A stretch of 64,000 bases of DNA from Nicotiana tabacum (lineage: Eukaryota; Streptophyta; Magnoliopsida; Solanales; Solanaceae): assembly GCF_000715075.1 (NCBI RefSeq), contig NC_134084.1, positions 2,978,501-3,042,500 of the forward strand, read 5' to 3'. Under the pieces are notes generated by a model that saw only the letters and a program-made list of their open reading frames with translations, ran no database searches and was not told where the DNA came from. Shown in pieces: positions 34,215 to 44,265 of this stretch; position 1 is the stretch's first letter; every line of letters starts with the position of its first letter. The position numbers were made by a program, and so were the translations under genes.

Positions 34215-34789
34215 TATATTAATGGATTTTATTTCACATTTGTTAAAGACGCTGATAGGATATCTAAAAACAACTTCGAAATGTCTATTTTAATGATGAT
34301 TTTTCTTTTGGTGCATATTATTACTTGATCGAACTCACAAAAGTATATTAATACTCATGGAAAATACACTTAGCCCCTTATTATATTTTTGTAATAATGT
34401 TCAAAAAATAATCCAATTTGAGGAGGGGGAATTTAATAATGAAGATTGACCAACAACTAGATTTTGTCCTAAACGATATTTTGGATGCTCTTAAATCAAT
34501 GAAGATATTTGACCACACAGCTTATTATAGGAGAAAATAATAAAGATTCTTAGAATATACTTCTAATTCATAGGAGCAATTAATAACATTTATTTGATTA
34601 ATAAGCTTTGGACCAAATCTCAACCAAAACCAAATACTGAATCAGTTAGCATGTTGTTATCATGCCTATAATCCTTTTGTTAAATTAATAATCTCCTATA
34701 ATTAGTTAAAACACATTATTAATGTAAAAGTTCTTAACACAATCAGTGTATTTGGTCCAATCCCTTTTTAGAAAAACGAAAACCATTAT
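34215..34789. other. AT-rich intergenic spacer
   Basis: Nothing recognised. Confidence 0.35.
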
Positions 34790-36207
34790 GGTTGTGTTTG
34801 GTATAACGGAAAATGTTTTCTTGGAAAATAAGTAGTATTCTTATTTATTTTCCGGTGTTTGGTATGCAAATTAAGGAAAATGACTTCTCAAGATTATTCA
34901 TAAATAATTTAGATATAATAAACATGAAGCCATAAACTTTCAAACCAACAACCTTCCGAACCCACAAATTTTATAAACTTTCGAACCGCTAAACTTTCAA
35001 AATCGCAGAATTTCGAACCCGTAAACTTCCAAACACATAAACCTCCGAACTCATAGTTTTGGAACTTGTAAAATTTTGAACATTTAAACCGATAGATAAA
35101 AAAATTAAAACTGAAAAATATATTTAAAAAATATTTTTTTCGGGGGGTTGGGTGGGTGGGGACAATAAAACGAGAAACAAAAACAGAAATTTACAAAAAA
35201 AAAGTATAAAAAATGTTTTTTTTTTGTGCGGGTGGGTGGTGCAGAAAAATAAAAAAATAAAATTTTAAATTGCAAAAAAAAATATTAAGGTAAAAAAAAT
35301 AAAAAGTTTTGCGGGAGGGCGTGGGGGTGGGGTGGGGTGGAGGGGTAGTAGGGTGGGTGGTAACGGAAAAACTGGAATTTGAAAAAAAGCCTTTTTTGGA
35401 GAGAGGGGGTGGGGTGGGTTGGTGAGGGTGGGGAAGGTTGAGAAGGAGTTTTGGAAAATATTTTCACTACTCTTGATAAGGAAAACATTTTCCTCCAATT
35501 GGAGGAAAATGAGTTCATAAGGAAAATGTTTTGCAAAACATTTAAGCCAACCAAACTAGGGGTGGACATCGGTCGGTTCGGTTCTGTTATGAATATTATC
35601 GGTTTAGCATATCGATTATCGGTTTACAAATTTGATAAACCGATAACCGAACCGATAACATATCGAGTATCGGTTAATCGGTTATCTATATTATCGGTTC
35701 GGTTATCAGTTTACCCGATAAGATAACTCAATATAGAGTTAAGCAAAAAAGAGAAGACAATTCATTGGAGTTAAGCAAAAAAGAGAAGACAATTCGCTGG
35801 AGTTAAGCAAAAAAGAGAAGAATTCACAAATAGTATACTAAAGACTTACGCTAGAGGTAACTAGTAAGGTCTATGAAGAACGAAGATGAAGCAACTGAAG
35901 AGTGCGGTTGAGAAAGAATAGGAGAGATATATACTTAAGGGTAAAGTTATAATTTTATTAATTCTTATTGGGTTATCGGTTAACTCATTAACAAAATTGG
36001 CAAACCGAGCCCCGAACCGATAACCCAATAGTAAAAAAATTCTAAACCGTTATCGAACCATTAATCCAATAACCCGATACCGATAACCTAATAAACAATT
36101 AACGGTTCGGGTTATCGGTTTTAACCAATACATGCCCAGCCCTAAACCAAACATAGAAAAATTGAAAAACATTTCGGAAAATGTTTTCCTTCATACCAAA
36201 CACACCC
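34790..36207 (-). mobile_element. Tourist-like MITE, inverted relative of 21986-22708, TSD TAT
   Basis: The ends GGTTGTGTTTGGTAT and ATACCAAACACACCC are flanked by TAT. The body is the reverse complement of 21986-22708, including a G-rich GGTGGGTGG tract (about 35140-35440). It is interrupted by the 588-bp element at 35557. The ORFs at 35265-35569 are reading frames through the low-complexity tract, not genes. Confidence 0.82.
35557..36144. mobile_element. hAT-like MITE nested in the Tourist-like element, TSD AACCAAAC
   Basis: The ends TAGGGGTGGACAT and ATGCCCAGCCCTA are inverted repeats. AACCAAAC is duplicated at 35549-35556 and 36145-36152. The interior is rich in CGGTTATCGGTT repeats in both orientations and carries a 30-bp unit repeated three times (GAGTTAAGCAAAAAAGAGAAG, 35737-35821). 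Confidence 0.88.
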
Positions 36208-36371
36208 TATATCTGATCTCGACGATTTTTTTTTTATAGTAGTTATAGGAAAATAATCCGTCAATGTTAAAAATAAAAATGGGGTTTGACCAAATAAGCA
36301 ATAAACTTATCGAAACTCGGAGGAACCAAAGAAAGTAATTAAATATGACATGATGCAATCAAAATCATATA

Positions 36372-36572
36372 TTAATAATAATCAACAAGGCTTATTAAAC
36401 TAGAAATAACCTATAAACCTCACCAAAAGTAATAATTTGCCCTGATAAGCAATAACATAATCGGAGATTATAAGTTAGTCAACTTCAATAATTATAATTA
36501 AATGATGCTATGAAATTTTCACATTAAATCAAATCTGATATATGATTATATTCACCACTGGCATTTTTCAAA
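36372..36572 (+). repeat. Duplicated segment, copy 1 (copy 2 at 38378-38585)
   Basis: Shared landmarks in order: AATAATCAACAAGGCT, CTCACCAAAAGTA, AGCAATAACATAATC, TTAGTCAAC, ATGATGCTATGAAA and TTCACCACTGGCATTTTTCAA. The copies are about 2 kb apart and in the same orientation. Confidence 0.75.
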
Positions 36573-36712
36573 CTTTATATTTTTGGGTGTGGTCATAGGT
36601 GACCATTCAAATACTAAAAATTCTTTAATTAACTGGCATGCTTATGTCAAAATAGTTTTTCCTTTTATTTTCTTAATAAATCGATCATTAATTAGTTCGT
36701 AATTGTAAAGTA

Positions 36713-37005
36713 CTCCCTCCGTCTTATATTATAAGCCGTGGTTACTAAAAATAGTATCTCAAATTATTTGTCATTTTAGAAGTTCAAGACTAAATTAATT
36801 ATTTTTTTTTCTTTTTTTACCATCAGTAATAATTATTTTTGAAGATGGAGATAAAACATAAATAGAATAAATATTCAATTAAGAAAGATTTTATATTAAG
36901 ACATAAATAAGGGTAAAATAGTCTAATCAATTTCCTAACTAATGTTTCTTAAGGGGCGTATAAAAAAGAAACACGACAGATAATTTGAGACAGAAATAAT
37001 AATAA
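36713..37005. mobile_element. Stowaway MITE (degraded)
   Basis: The left end CTCCCTCCGTCTTATATTATAAG and internal CTCAAATTATTTGTCATTTTAG match the element at 33941. The right end (ATTTGAGACAGAAATAATA) has lost the GGAGGGAG terminus. Confidence 0.7.
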
Positions 37006-37381
37006 GATGGATGACCATTTGATAAATTATTAACTCTTTGACTTTTCAAGAGAGTCCTTTCATAATTTTTTTTTAAAAGTAAATTTTTTCAACTTTTAAT
37101 AAAAAATCTTTGACGTTATCGAAAACTTATGGATAAAACGAAGCTTTTGGATAACAACTATCCACTATATTCATGTTTATCGAAATACATGAATTTTTAT
37201 TCAGAAAAAGATTATAAGTTATTTATACATGATAGAATTTTTATACCATCAGGTCACATTTATATAATTATATATAATTTACAATACTGTAGCTAAGGTT
37301 TCTGAAACCCTAACTCCTACAAGGCCTTTCTCCCCCGTTTTTGCACCATTAACTTGAGGCTATCGTACGAACCCATACAGT

Positions 37382-37744
37382 ATGACAGACGCACCAACGG
37401 GTGAGGAAAATCATAACTGTTGTATTCATCTGGCGGATCCAAGCGACATTGATTGTCACTGTTGTGTTTTATTTAGCAGTAATATGATAGAAAATAAAGA
37501 TGATTATACTCGTGATGCGCGCACATACCTATATATATCAATAATATTTGGGCTCGTAACTACTATTTCTGTTGCAGTAGTAGCAAGAAAATTAGCTTAT
37601 GAGATTCTTGCTAATGGTAATCGCTGCAATTCATCCTGTGGTTATATGGCTATTCCTATTTTCTTTTTAATTTTGACCTTTTTATTTTGTTTTTTACATG
37701 TGCCTAAGAAGAGTAATTTCTTGATGGAAGGAGAAGCTTATTGA
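37382..37744 (+). CDS. Orphan small membrane protein ORF, function unknown
   Basis: 120 aa with two predicted membrane helices, about residues 48-68 (TYLYISIIFGLVTTISVAVV) and 88-107 (YMAIPIFFLILTFLFCFLHV). The N-terminal half is Cys/His-rich (CCIHLADPSDIDCHCC). Its leader (GAAACCCTAACTCC, CCTTTCTCCCCC) looks like plant 5' UTR, but I find no TATA box or introns and do not recognise a family. A CACTA-like end follows directly (37745-37858), so this could be a captured gene fragment. Copies of a 200-bp duplication lie on both sides. It may equally be a chance ORF. Confidence 0.3.
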   Translation: MTDAPTGEENHNCCIHLADPSDIDCHCCVLFSSNMIENKDDYTRDARTYLYISIIFGLVTTISVAVVARKLAYEILANGNRCNSSCGYMAIPIFFLILTFLFCFLHVPKKSNFLMEGEAY

Positions 37745-37858
37745 AATACTTGAACAGAAATTAGCGATCAATAAATTCTGTAGCTAAACAGAAAAATTAT
37801 CGCTAATTTTACTTAGCGAGGAAGTTCGTAGCTAATTTCATATTATTTTTTTGTAGTG
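37745..37858 (+). mobile_element. CACTA-like transposon 3' terminus
   Basis: It ends ATTTTTTTGTAGTG, the inverse of the CACTACAAAAAA start of CACTA elements. Repeated TAGCGA/TAGCTAA blocks in alternating orientation upstream look like subterminal repeats. The 5' partner was not found. Confidence 0.5.
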
Positions 37859-38032
37859 ATATTAGAAGCTAGCCAACTTTGTTTCCTTTATTAGTATTAA
37901 TAATTCTACTGTTTTCATTTCTATGTTGTTCATTATAATATCAAGTGTTTCTCTATGTTGTTTAATTATAATAACAAGTGTTTAGTGATTTCGAGGGGGG
38001 AAAAAGAGTTTAACTAATATAACATATATATC

Positions 38033-38304
38033 ACTCTCTCCGATTCACAATAAGTGACCAATTTGCCTTGGGCACACCCGTCAAGGAAATACTAATCTTA
38101 GACAAAAATAGTTGGTGTGATTAAAATACCTTTAATTAAATGTTGCAACATAATTTAATGTGAAAAGTAAAAAAAATTAAGGGATACGTACATAAGGGTA
38201 ATTTTGGAAAAATAAATTAATTTTTTTCTTGATTATATAAATGGACACTTATTTTGGACCAAAATAAAAAAATAAATTAGTCACTTATTGTGGACCCAAG
38301 GGAG
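38033..38304. mobile_element. Stowaway MITE
   Basis: CTCTCTCCGATTCACAATAAGTGACC and GTCACTTATTGTGGACCCAAGGGAG (in parts) are inverted ends; TA follows the right end. Confidence 0.8.
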
Positions 38305-38377
38305 TAGCTATATTCTATTGTTTTGTTCAGAAAAATATTCTCTCTCTAATGGAACAATTACTAGAAGAAATAATGAT

Positions 38378-38585
38378 AATCAACAAGGCTCATTTAATTA
38401 AACAACTTGTCAATCTCACTAAAAGTAGTAGTTTGTCCTGATTAGCAATAACATAATCACAAATTGTAGATTTAGTCAACATCTATGTAATTATTAGATG
38501 ATATTATGAAAGTTACACATAAAAATCAAATATGTTAAAATTAAAAAATTGACAATTCACCACTGCCATTTTTCAACCTTTTTAA
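38378..38585 (+). repeat. Duplicated segment, copy 2 (copy 1 at 36372-36572)
   Basis: Same series of landmarks as copy 1, ending TTCACCACTGCCATTTTTCAA. It lies about 0.9 kb upstream of the NF-YC start codon. The rest of 38305-39145 shows no gene. Confidence 0.75.
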
Positions 38586-39145
38586 TTTAATTAAAATAAA
38601 TCGATTCGTTATCAGTAATAATTCATTATTTTTCAAAAGCGTTATTTTGCAAGAAAAAAACCTTTTCCTTATATTACATTTTCTCATCCTCCTGTCAGTT
38701 TATATGCACTTTGATTATTCCATCAGATACGTGTTACGTATCTCCCATCAACTACACAAAATCAAAGTGTCCAAACTAAAAACTTGGGCACTTTAAAAAC
38801 TCTTACATAATCAAGAAGGGACAAGTGTATTTTATCTCGCCAAAAAAAATTAATTTAAAAAAGAAAGAAAGAAAAAAACATAAAATTATATTATAAGAAA
38901 ATCTCCAAATATTGAATAAGAATTTTGTGAAATAATCTAACTAATACCCTCTAGCCGGCCAAGACAGCCGGCCATCCTATTCTTTGCTTTTACTACATAT
39001 CAATAAATATATCATAAATATATTAAACATATCTCTTACTACATATCTCCATATCTATAAATATATTCATGCATTTTTATACCTCTTCAAATTAAACCAA
39101 CAATTACAACCTTCTTTCTCATTTTTCACACAAAACCCTAAATTC

Positions 39146-39580
39146 ACTCCCCTCCACAACACTCCTATTATTCAAAAAGTACTTCGTAGCTTTGTTGGTA
39201 GGACGTAGCAGGTATATATTTTATTAAATAGCCGAGGTACGCACGAGCTGACCTCAATATCACGGTTATTAAAAAATTGAGGCAAGCTAGGGCATATTCA
39301 TTCCTCTCACACAACACTCCTATTATTCCAAAAGTACTTCGTACCTAGGACGTTGTGTTCTGTGGATTAGCCGAGGCACACACGAGCTGACCTGAATATC
39401 AAAGTTATTAAGAAAATTGAGACAAGCTGGGGCATATCACTCTCCTCCCACAACACTCCTATTATCCCAAACGATATTTGTGTTGGTGAGAATAACAGGT
39501 ACCTGTAAAATTAGTTGAAATACGCGTAAGCCGACTCGAATATCACAGTTATCAAAATGAGGCAAGCTGGGGCATATTCA
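39146..39580 (+). repeat. Leader and start region of the NF-YC gene in three tandem copies
   Basis: Three imperfect copies of about 140 bp: 39146-39300, 39301-39440 and 39441-39580. Each runs from ACAACACTCCTATTAT through GCCGA(G/C), a TATCA(C/A)(G/A)GTTAT block, to GGCAAGCT(G/A)GGGCATAT. Only the third copy carries the working ATG (39557); in copies 1 and 2 the same place reads ATTGAG, and copy 1 also has an in-frame TAG. Confidence 0.85.
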
Positions 39581-39922
39581 GGAATTCTTTCAGGAAGGAT
39601 ATCAAAGACAGGTCCACACTCATTACCATTAGCAAGAATCAAGAAAATAATGAAGAAATCAAGTGATGATGTGAAGATGATATCTGGTGAAGCTCCCATT
39701 ATTTTTTCTAAGGCATGTGAATTATTCATTGAAGAACTTACAAAAAGGGCATGGATTATGACCATGCAAGGAAAAAGAAGAACTCTAAATAAAGAAGATG
39801 TTGCATCTGCTGTTATAGCAACTGATATCTTTGATTTTCTTGTTAATTTGGTTACTGAGTCTAATGTTGCTGATAATAAGTGTGAGGTCAATGAGGATTC
39901 TCAAGTTATTGTGGAGATATAG
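39557..39922 (+). CDS. NF-YC (HAP5) histone-fold transcription factor subunit
   Basis: 121 aa, one exon. Residues 23-99 are a histone fold of the NF-YC type: [32 protein letters not shown], then [20 protein letters not shown] and [12 protein letters not shown] pairs with NF-YB through this fold, and the trimer with NF-YA (or CO/CCT proteins) binds CCAAT-type promoters. The N-terminal [10 protein letters not shown] extension is found in a short-type group of plant NF-YC-like proteins. There is no Gln-rich tail, so activation would come from partners. The start is chosen because the protein is colinear with this group from the first residue. Upstream, two decayed tandem copies of the leader and start region are present. 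The stop codon abuts a MITE. No damage is seen in the frame, so the gene is probably functional, but expression cannot be judged. Confidence 0.85.
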   Translation: MRQAGAYSGILSGRISKTGPHSLPLARIKKIMKKSSDDVKMISGEAPIIFSKACELFIEELTKRAWIMTMQGKRRTLNKEDVASAVIATDIFDFLVNLVTESNVADNKCEVNEDSQVIVEI

Positions 39923-39929
39923 GTGAAGG

Positions 39930-40085
39930 CAGAGGCGAAGCCGGGATTTAAAGCTATGTGTTCGGAATTTTAATCCTTTTTTAAGTTAATGAACGTTTTA
40001 AAATAATAATTTGTATACATTAAGTGAATTTCTTAAGTTACTGGATTCGATCGAACCCGTAACGTGTATTCTAGCTCCATCCCCG
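39930..40085. mobile_element. hAT-like MITE abutting the NF-YC stop codon, TSD GGTGAAGG
   Basis: It starts CAGAGGCGAAGCC and ends AGCTCCATCCCCG. GGTGAAGG is duplicated at 39922-39929 and 40086-40093. The first G of the left copy is the third base of the NF-YC stop codon TAG. Confidence 0.85.
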
Positions 40086-40547
40086 GGTGAAGGACACACA
40101 CTAAAGGTTTTCAAGATGATAATAGCATTTTCGTTTTAATCCTAAACAAGTTGAGATCAGTTATATGTATTCTTTTAAAGATATGCTACATATATTAAAG
40201 TTAAATAATTTGAATTGTCTGTGTTTCTTGATGATATTTGCTTTCTCGGACTCATTATATATATGTCTAATTCTATTTTGCTCGGACTCTCCGAAAATAT
40301 CGATAGTTATATGTGAAATCCTCGAAAAGTAGTGCATTCTTGGAATATCAAATATGAGTGCGACAACTATTTTAAAGCGTTTGCACAACATAGTCCAATT
40401 AACCAAAAGAAAAAAAGTGGACCATTATGCTAGTCTTCAAAAGTATACCAAAAAAAAAAGATTTAAGTTATACAAATTAACCATGTAAATACTTGGGTGA
40501 ATGAAGAATAACAAAAAAATAAGAATTGAATCTACACTTATTGTGTG
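40086..40547. other. Intergenic spacer
   Basis: Probable 3' flank of the NF-YC gene; AT-rich, no gene recognised. Confidence 0.35.
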
Positions 40548-41122
40548 CAGGGGCGGACCCGAGGTTCAGTTGAACCTGCTTCGTCAAAAAAATTAATTAT
40601 TTTTACTTGTTAACTTCATCAGAAAATCGTGAAAGCAGATAATGGTGTAAGAGATGAACCTACTTGACACAAATGGAACCTGTAGAGCAGCGGCAAAGGG
40701 GGTTCATTTTGGGGCCAGACGTCACAAGTTTGAATCTCTGGCTAAAGCGGCAAACTTATGCGTGTTCCACAATTCATTTTTTTTATAACTCCTTTTTTTA
40801 TATATATTTTGTTTGAAAATACTTATAATGTTAAATTTCTTATAGTTATAAGATTTTTAAGTTGGTTAGATTTTTTTTAAAGTCAATAAATTTATAAATT
40901 TGTTAATATATATAGATAAAATTCTAAAAATTAAAAGCAAAATAGTTTTTTAAAAAAATAATCAACTTTGATTAAAAAAGAGCGTCAATGACTTTATTTT
41001 GAAGTCACATGATAGAATAAAATTGAGTAGTGAGCAAATTGTATTTACTGGTGCCGCTTATATTAGTGGTTACTATGTTCTTTGACTGAACCCGCTTGTA
41101 TAAAATCCCGAGTCCGCCACTA
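40548..41122. mobile_element. hAT MITE, 575 bp, TSD ATTGTGTG, tRNA-like core
   Basis: The ends are CAGGGGCGGA and TCCGCCACTA. ATTGTGTG is duplicated at 40540-40547 and 41123-41130. The interior has an A-box-like TAGAGCAGCGG (40683-40693) and a B-box-like GTTTGAATCT (40728-40737). Confidence 0.9.
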
Positions 41123-41591
41123 ATTGTGTGAAAGACTCCTACTGATAGTATTAAACTATAAGTCGTGATCCTGGATCACGCATTTTACCTATTTCCTAAA
41201 AGATATTTCCTTCTTTACCTTTACCTTTTTCCTTTTTTCCCTCTCATGCATTGTCTAGATATTATCATATACCATATATTTAAAATACGAGAATCATCTA
41301 ATGATATATTAATGTTGACTAAATGTACAATCTACGATTACGTTATTGCTTAACACGACAAATAATTACTTTTGGTGAAATTGACAGGTTATAATTAGTT
41401 TAAAGCAGCTTGTTGATTATTATATCTTCGGGAAATCATTGAATTAAAGAGAGATTACTGTTTGAAATATTTAACCGTATTCATCTTACAATAGAAATTA
41501 ATAGAATGTTTAATTTATGATTTTATTCTTTAAAAAAGTTCCTACATGGGTCTTAATATGAGCAAAATGCTATAAATAAGAGTATTTCTTA
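41123..41591. other. Intergenic spacer
   Basis: AT-rich; the 62-codon ORF at 41165-41353 is hydrophobic but unremarkable and not called. Confidence 0.35.
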
Positions 41592-41835
41592 GGGTCCGTT
41601 TGGCCATAAAAAATCACTTTTTTCGAATTTTTTTTTTTCCGAAATTAGTGTTTTCGGCCATGAAAATTTTAAATTTCACTTGAAGTTGAATTTCGAAATT
41701 TTTCAGAATTTGAAAAACTTTAAAAATCTGTTTATCAAAATTTTCACTATAAATCAATCATAAAAATTCAAAAATAGCTTCAAATTATGTTTATATCCAA
41801 ACACAACTCTAATTTTGAAATACCATTGTTACACC

Positions 41836-41966
41836 CACAATATTACGATGATGTTACGTCCTGCAGTATTATATTACGATGATGTTACGCCTTGTAGTAT
41901 TACATTACGGTGATGTTACGCTTCGCAGTATTAAGTTAGGACGATGTTGCACCCTGTAGTATTGTA
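41836..41966. repeat. 31-bp minisatellite at the LTR start
   Basis: Four units of 31 bp (starts at about 41836, 41867, 41898 and 41929) of the form TATTA.ATTACGATGATGTTACG.CCTGTAG. It is part of the gypsy LTR. Confidence 0.85.
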
Positions 41967-42400
41967 CGTTGAATTTGTCGTAAGGTAATTGACATCAGGA
42001 AAAGATTATTTGGAGATTATAAGTGATGAGTAAATTCATGAAGGTGAAAGGGGAAGCAAGTCAAAGAAAATGAATTTCGCTTAAATTTGGCATTTTGGGA
42101 TAAAATACGACCCGAGCTAAAATACCCGGAATTTATGGATTAATACCATACAAGGTACCATATGGCCATGATAATAAGTTATATAAAGTGTGTTAAAAGT
42201 GGGTAATATTTTGAATAATTTAAGATAGTTGTTAATTATGTAGGTAATTAGTTAATTATTGATTAATAGGAAATTAACTAGTTAAGTAAGAATTGGTGAA
42301 TGATTAATTAAGGTTTTTGGATAAAGCCAAAGACGTGGAAGCAATTGAAAGCCAAGTTGGTGACTCTTTACTTGCATTGTTAGAAATAAACACACATATA

Positions 42401-43293
42401 TTCTTAGGGGTCGTTTGGTAGAGCGAATAAGAATAATGTTAAATAAGGTGTATTAGTAATATATGGGATAGTAATGTAAGTATTAGTTATACAGAGATTA
42501 TTTTTTATGTATTGTTTGGTGTGGTGTATTAAAAATTAAAATGCATTGCATCATGTTGTATGGAACTGAATGTTGGCCGGTAAAGAACTCACACATCCAG
42601 AAGATGAAAGTAGCAGAGATGAGGATGTTGAGGTGGATGTGCGGGCATACAAGGATGGATAAGATTAGGAATGAAGATATTCGAGAGAAGGTGGGTGTGG
42701 CCCCCATGGAGGACAAGATGCGGGAAGTAAGACTCAGATGGTTCGGGCACATTCAGAGGAGGAGCACTGATGCACCGGTGAGGAGGTGTGAGCGACTGGC
42801 TATAGTGGGCACGCGGAGAGGTAGAGGACGACCTAAGAAGTATTGGGGAGAGGTGATCAGACAGGACATGGCGCGACTTAGGATTACTGAGGACATGGCC
42901 CTTGACAGGGAATTATGGAGGTCGAGCATTAAGGTTGTAGGTTAGGGGAAAGTTGTGAATATTTCTACAGCACAATAGAGTGAGACTAGCCAGTTAGGAG
43001 TTAGACTAAGAATGTCATTGGTCGTCTATTGATGCAGGGCTTTACCTGCTAGTTTTTACTATACCAACCATCTATTTCGTATTTCGTATTCTGTATTTCA
43101 TATCTCTTATATTGCTGTTATTTTATTATGCATTTTTATGGTACTAATATATCGTCTCCTGTTGCTTTTTTTGAGCCGAGGGTCTCCTGGAAACAGCATC
43201 CCTACCCTCCGGGGTAGGGGTAAGGTCTGCGTACATATTACCCTCCCCAGACCCCACTTATGGGATTATACTGGGTCGTTGTTGTTGTTGTTG
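42401..43293 (+). mobile_element. RTE-type LINE 3' half with a MITE fragment at its 5' end
   Basis: From 42539 it is an RTE LINE: a reverse-transcriptase C-terminal frame, then a 3' UTR (TTGAGCCGAGGGTCTCCTGG, GGGGTAGGGGTAAGGTCTGC) and (TTG)n. The 42406-42538 part is a Tourist-like MITE left end (GGGGTCGTTTGGTAGAGC). ACACATATA occurs at 42392-42400 and again at 60626-60634, just beyond the Helitron that follows, so both parts may have arrived as one chimeric insertion. Confidence 0.65.
42541..42945 (+). pseudogene. RTE LINE reverse-transcriptase C-terminal fragment
   Basis: 134 codons reading [20 protein letters not shown], then [20 protein letters not shown] and [12 protein letters not shown], the well-known C-terminal part of plant RTE-clade reverse transcriptases (often annotated in solanaceous genomes as 'craniofacial development protein 2-like' neighbours). 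The endonuclease and catalytic RT domains are missing because the copy is 5'-truncated. The frame is intact to its natural stop, which suggests a young copy. Confidence 0.85.
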
Positions 43294-43794
43294 TCTTTCT
43301 ATTAAGGGGTTCAAGTGAAATTACGAAAAAACCATAAAATTTTACTTTTAAAATCCTCTATATTTTCTTTTACTTGCTCCAACTACGTTTAGCCTTTGCT
43401 ATTGCATTTATTTATTTTAAAATTTCTCCAATTTTTCATTTATATGTGGGTTTTGAGTTTCCTGTAGTACTTCTCTGCTGTGTGAAAATTTCCATATAGG
43501 ATAAAAATATTGATAAAGAAGAAGAACTTCGATGCCACTTATGTATTTGACAAAATTCCCCAGCGAAAGATCTTCATGCTCAGCGAGTTTGGATAAACTC
43601 CGTACTGCAAATTTTGAACCACTTTGTGACAAAATGATTTCCTCCTTAAAAAGTTTACTATCATAATACTCGAGAATTAAAAACCAAAGTTTACTATCAT
43701 AATCTAAATTCTTGGCGCAGACCTTACCAATGGAAGTTCATAGAGTGTTACGGTTAACATTAGAAAGCTAATAGAATGTACAATAAAACAAAAT

Positions 43795-44019
43795 TGTAAT
43801 AAGACAATAAAAGTAAGACCCCTCTATTTATTGCAGAGAATAATATTGCAGAGAAAGAGAGAGAAATATTGTAGAAAGAGAGCGGAAATTCTTATTGAAT
43901 TTTGGGATGATTTACAATAGGGTAAAACCCCTCTATGTATAGGGGGAAAATGACTTAGCCACAAAGTAAAACTCTCTACAAGATTGACATTCATTCTAAA
44001 TAGAATTCTATTCATAACA
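43795..44019 (-). repeat. Copia 3' LTR (225 bp)
   Basis: In element orientation TGTTATGAATAGAATTC to ATTGTCTTATTACA. It is about 40 bp longer than the 5' LTR because of small duplications of ATATTGCAGAGAAAGAGAG-like text. Confidence 0.9.
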
Positions 44020-44265
44020 CCCCCCTTGAATGTCTACTCGATAAGTAATGTGCCTCATTAAAACCTTAACTAAAATAAAACTCAATGGGAAAAAAAAAAT
44101 TCTAGAAAAGGAAACAGAGTACACATATCTAACAATATGCCTTTTGGTTGCCTCATTAAAAATCTTGCAAGGAAAACTCAATGGGACAAAACCTTGTAAG
44201 GGAAAAAGAGTGCAACGCGCATTAAACTCCCCTTGATGAGAGCATCATTTCACATCCTTGAGCCT

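Noticed and set aside
35265..35569. Pro/His/Ser-rich ORFs
   Set aside because: They read through the low-complexity G/C-skewed tract of a Tourist-like MITE.
39181..39550. Possible introns in the NF-YC leader (CAG/GTATAT, CAG/GTACCT)
   Set aside because: The motifs occur only in some tandem copies and the protein is complete without splicing; RNA data would be needed.
39511..39891. 126-codon minus-strand ORF
   Set aside because: Exact antisense shadow of the NF-YC gene.
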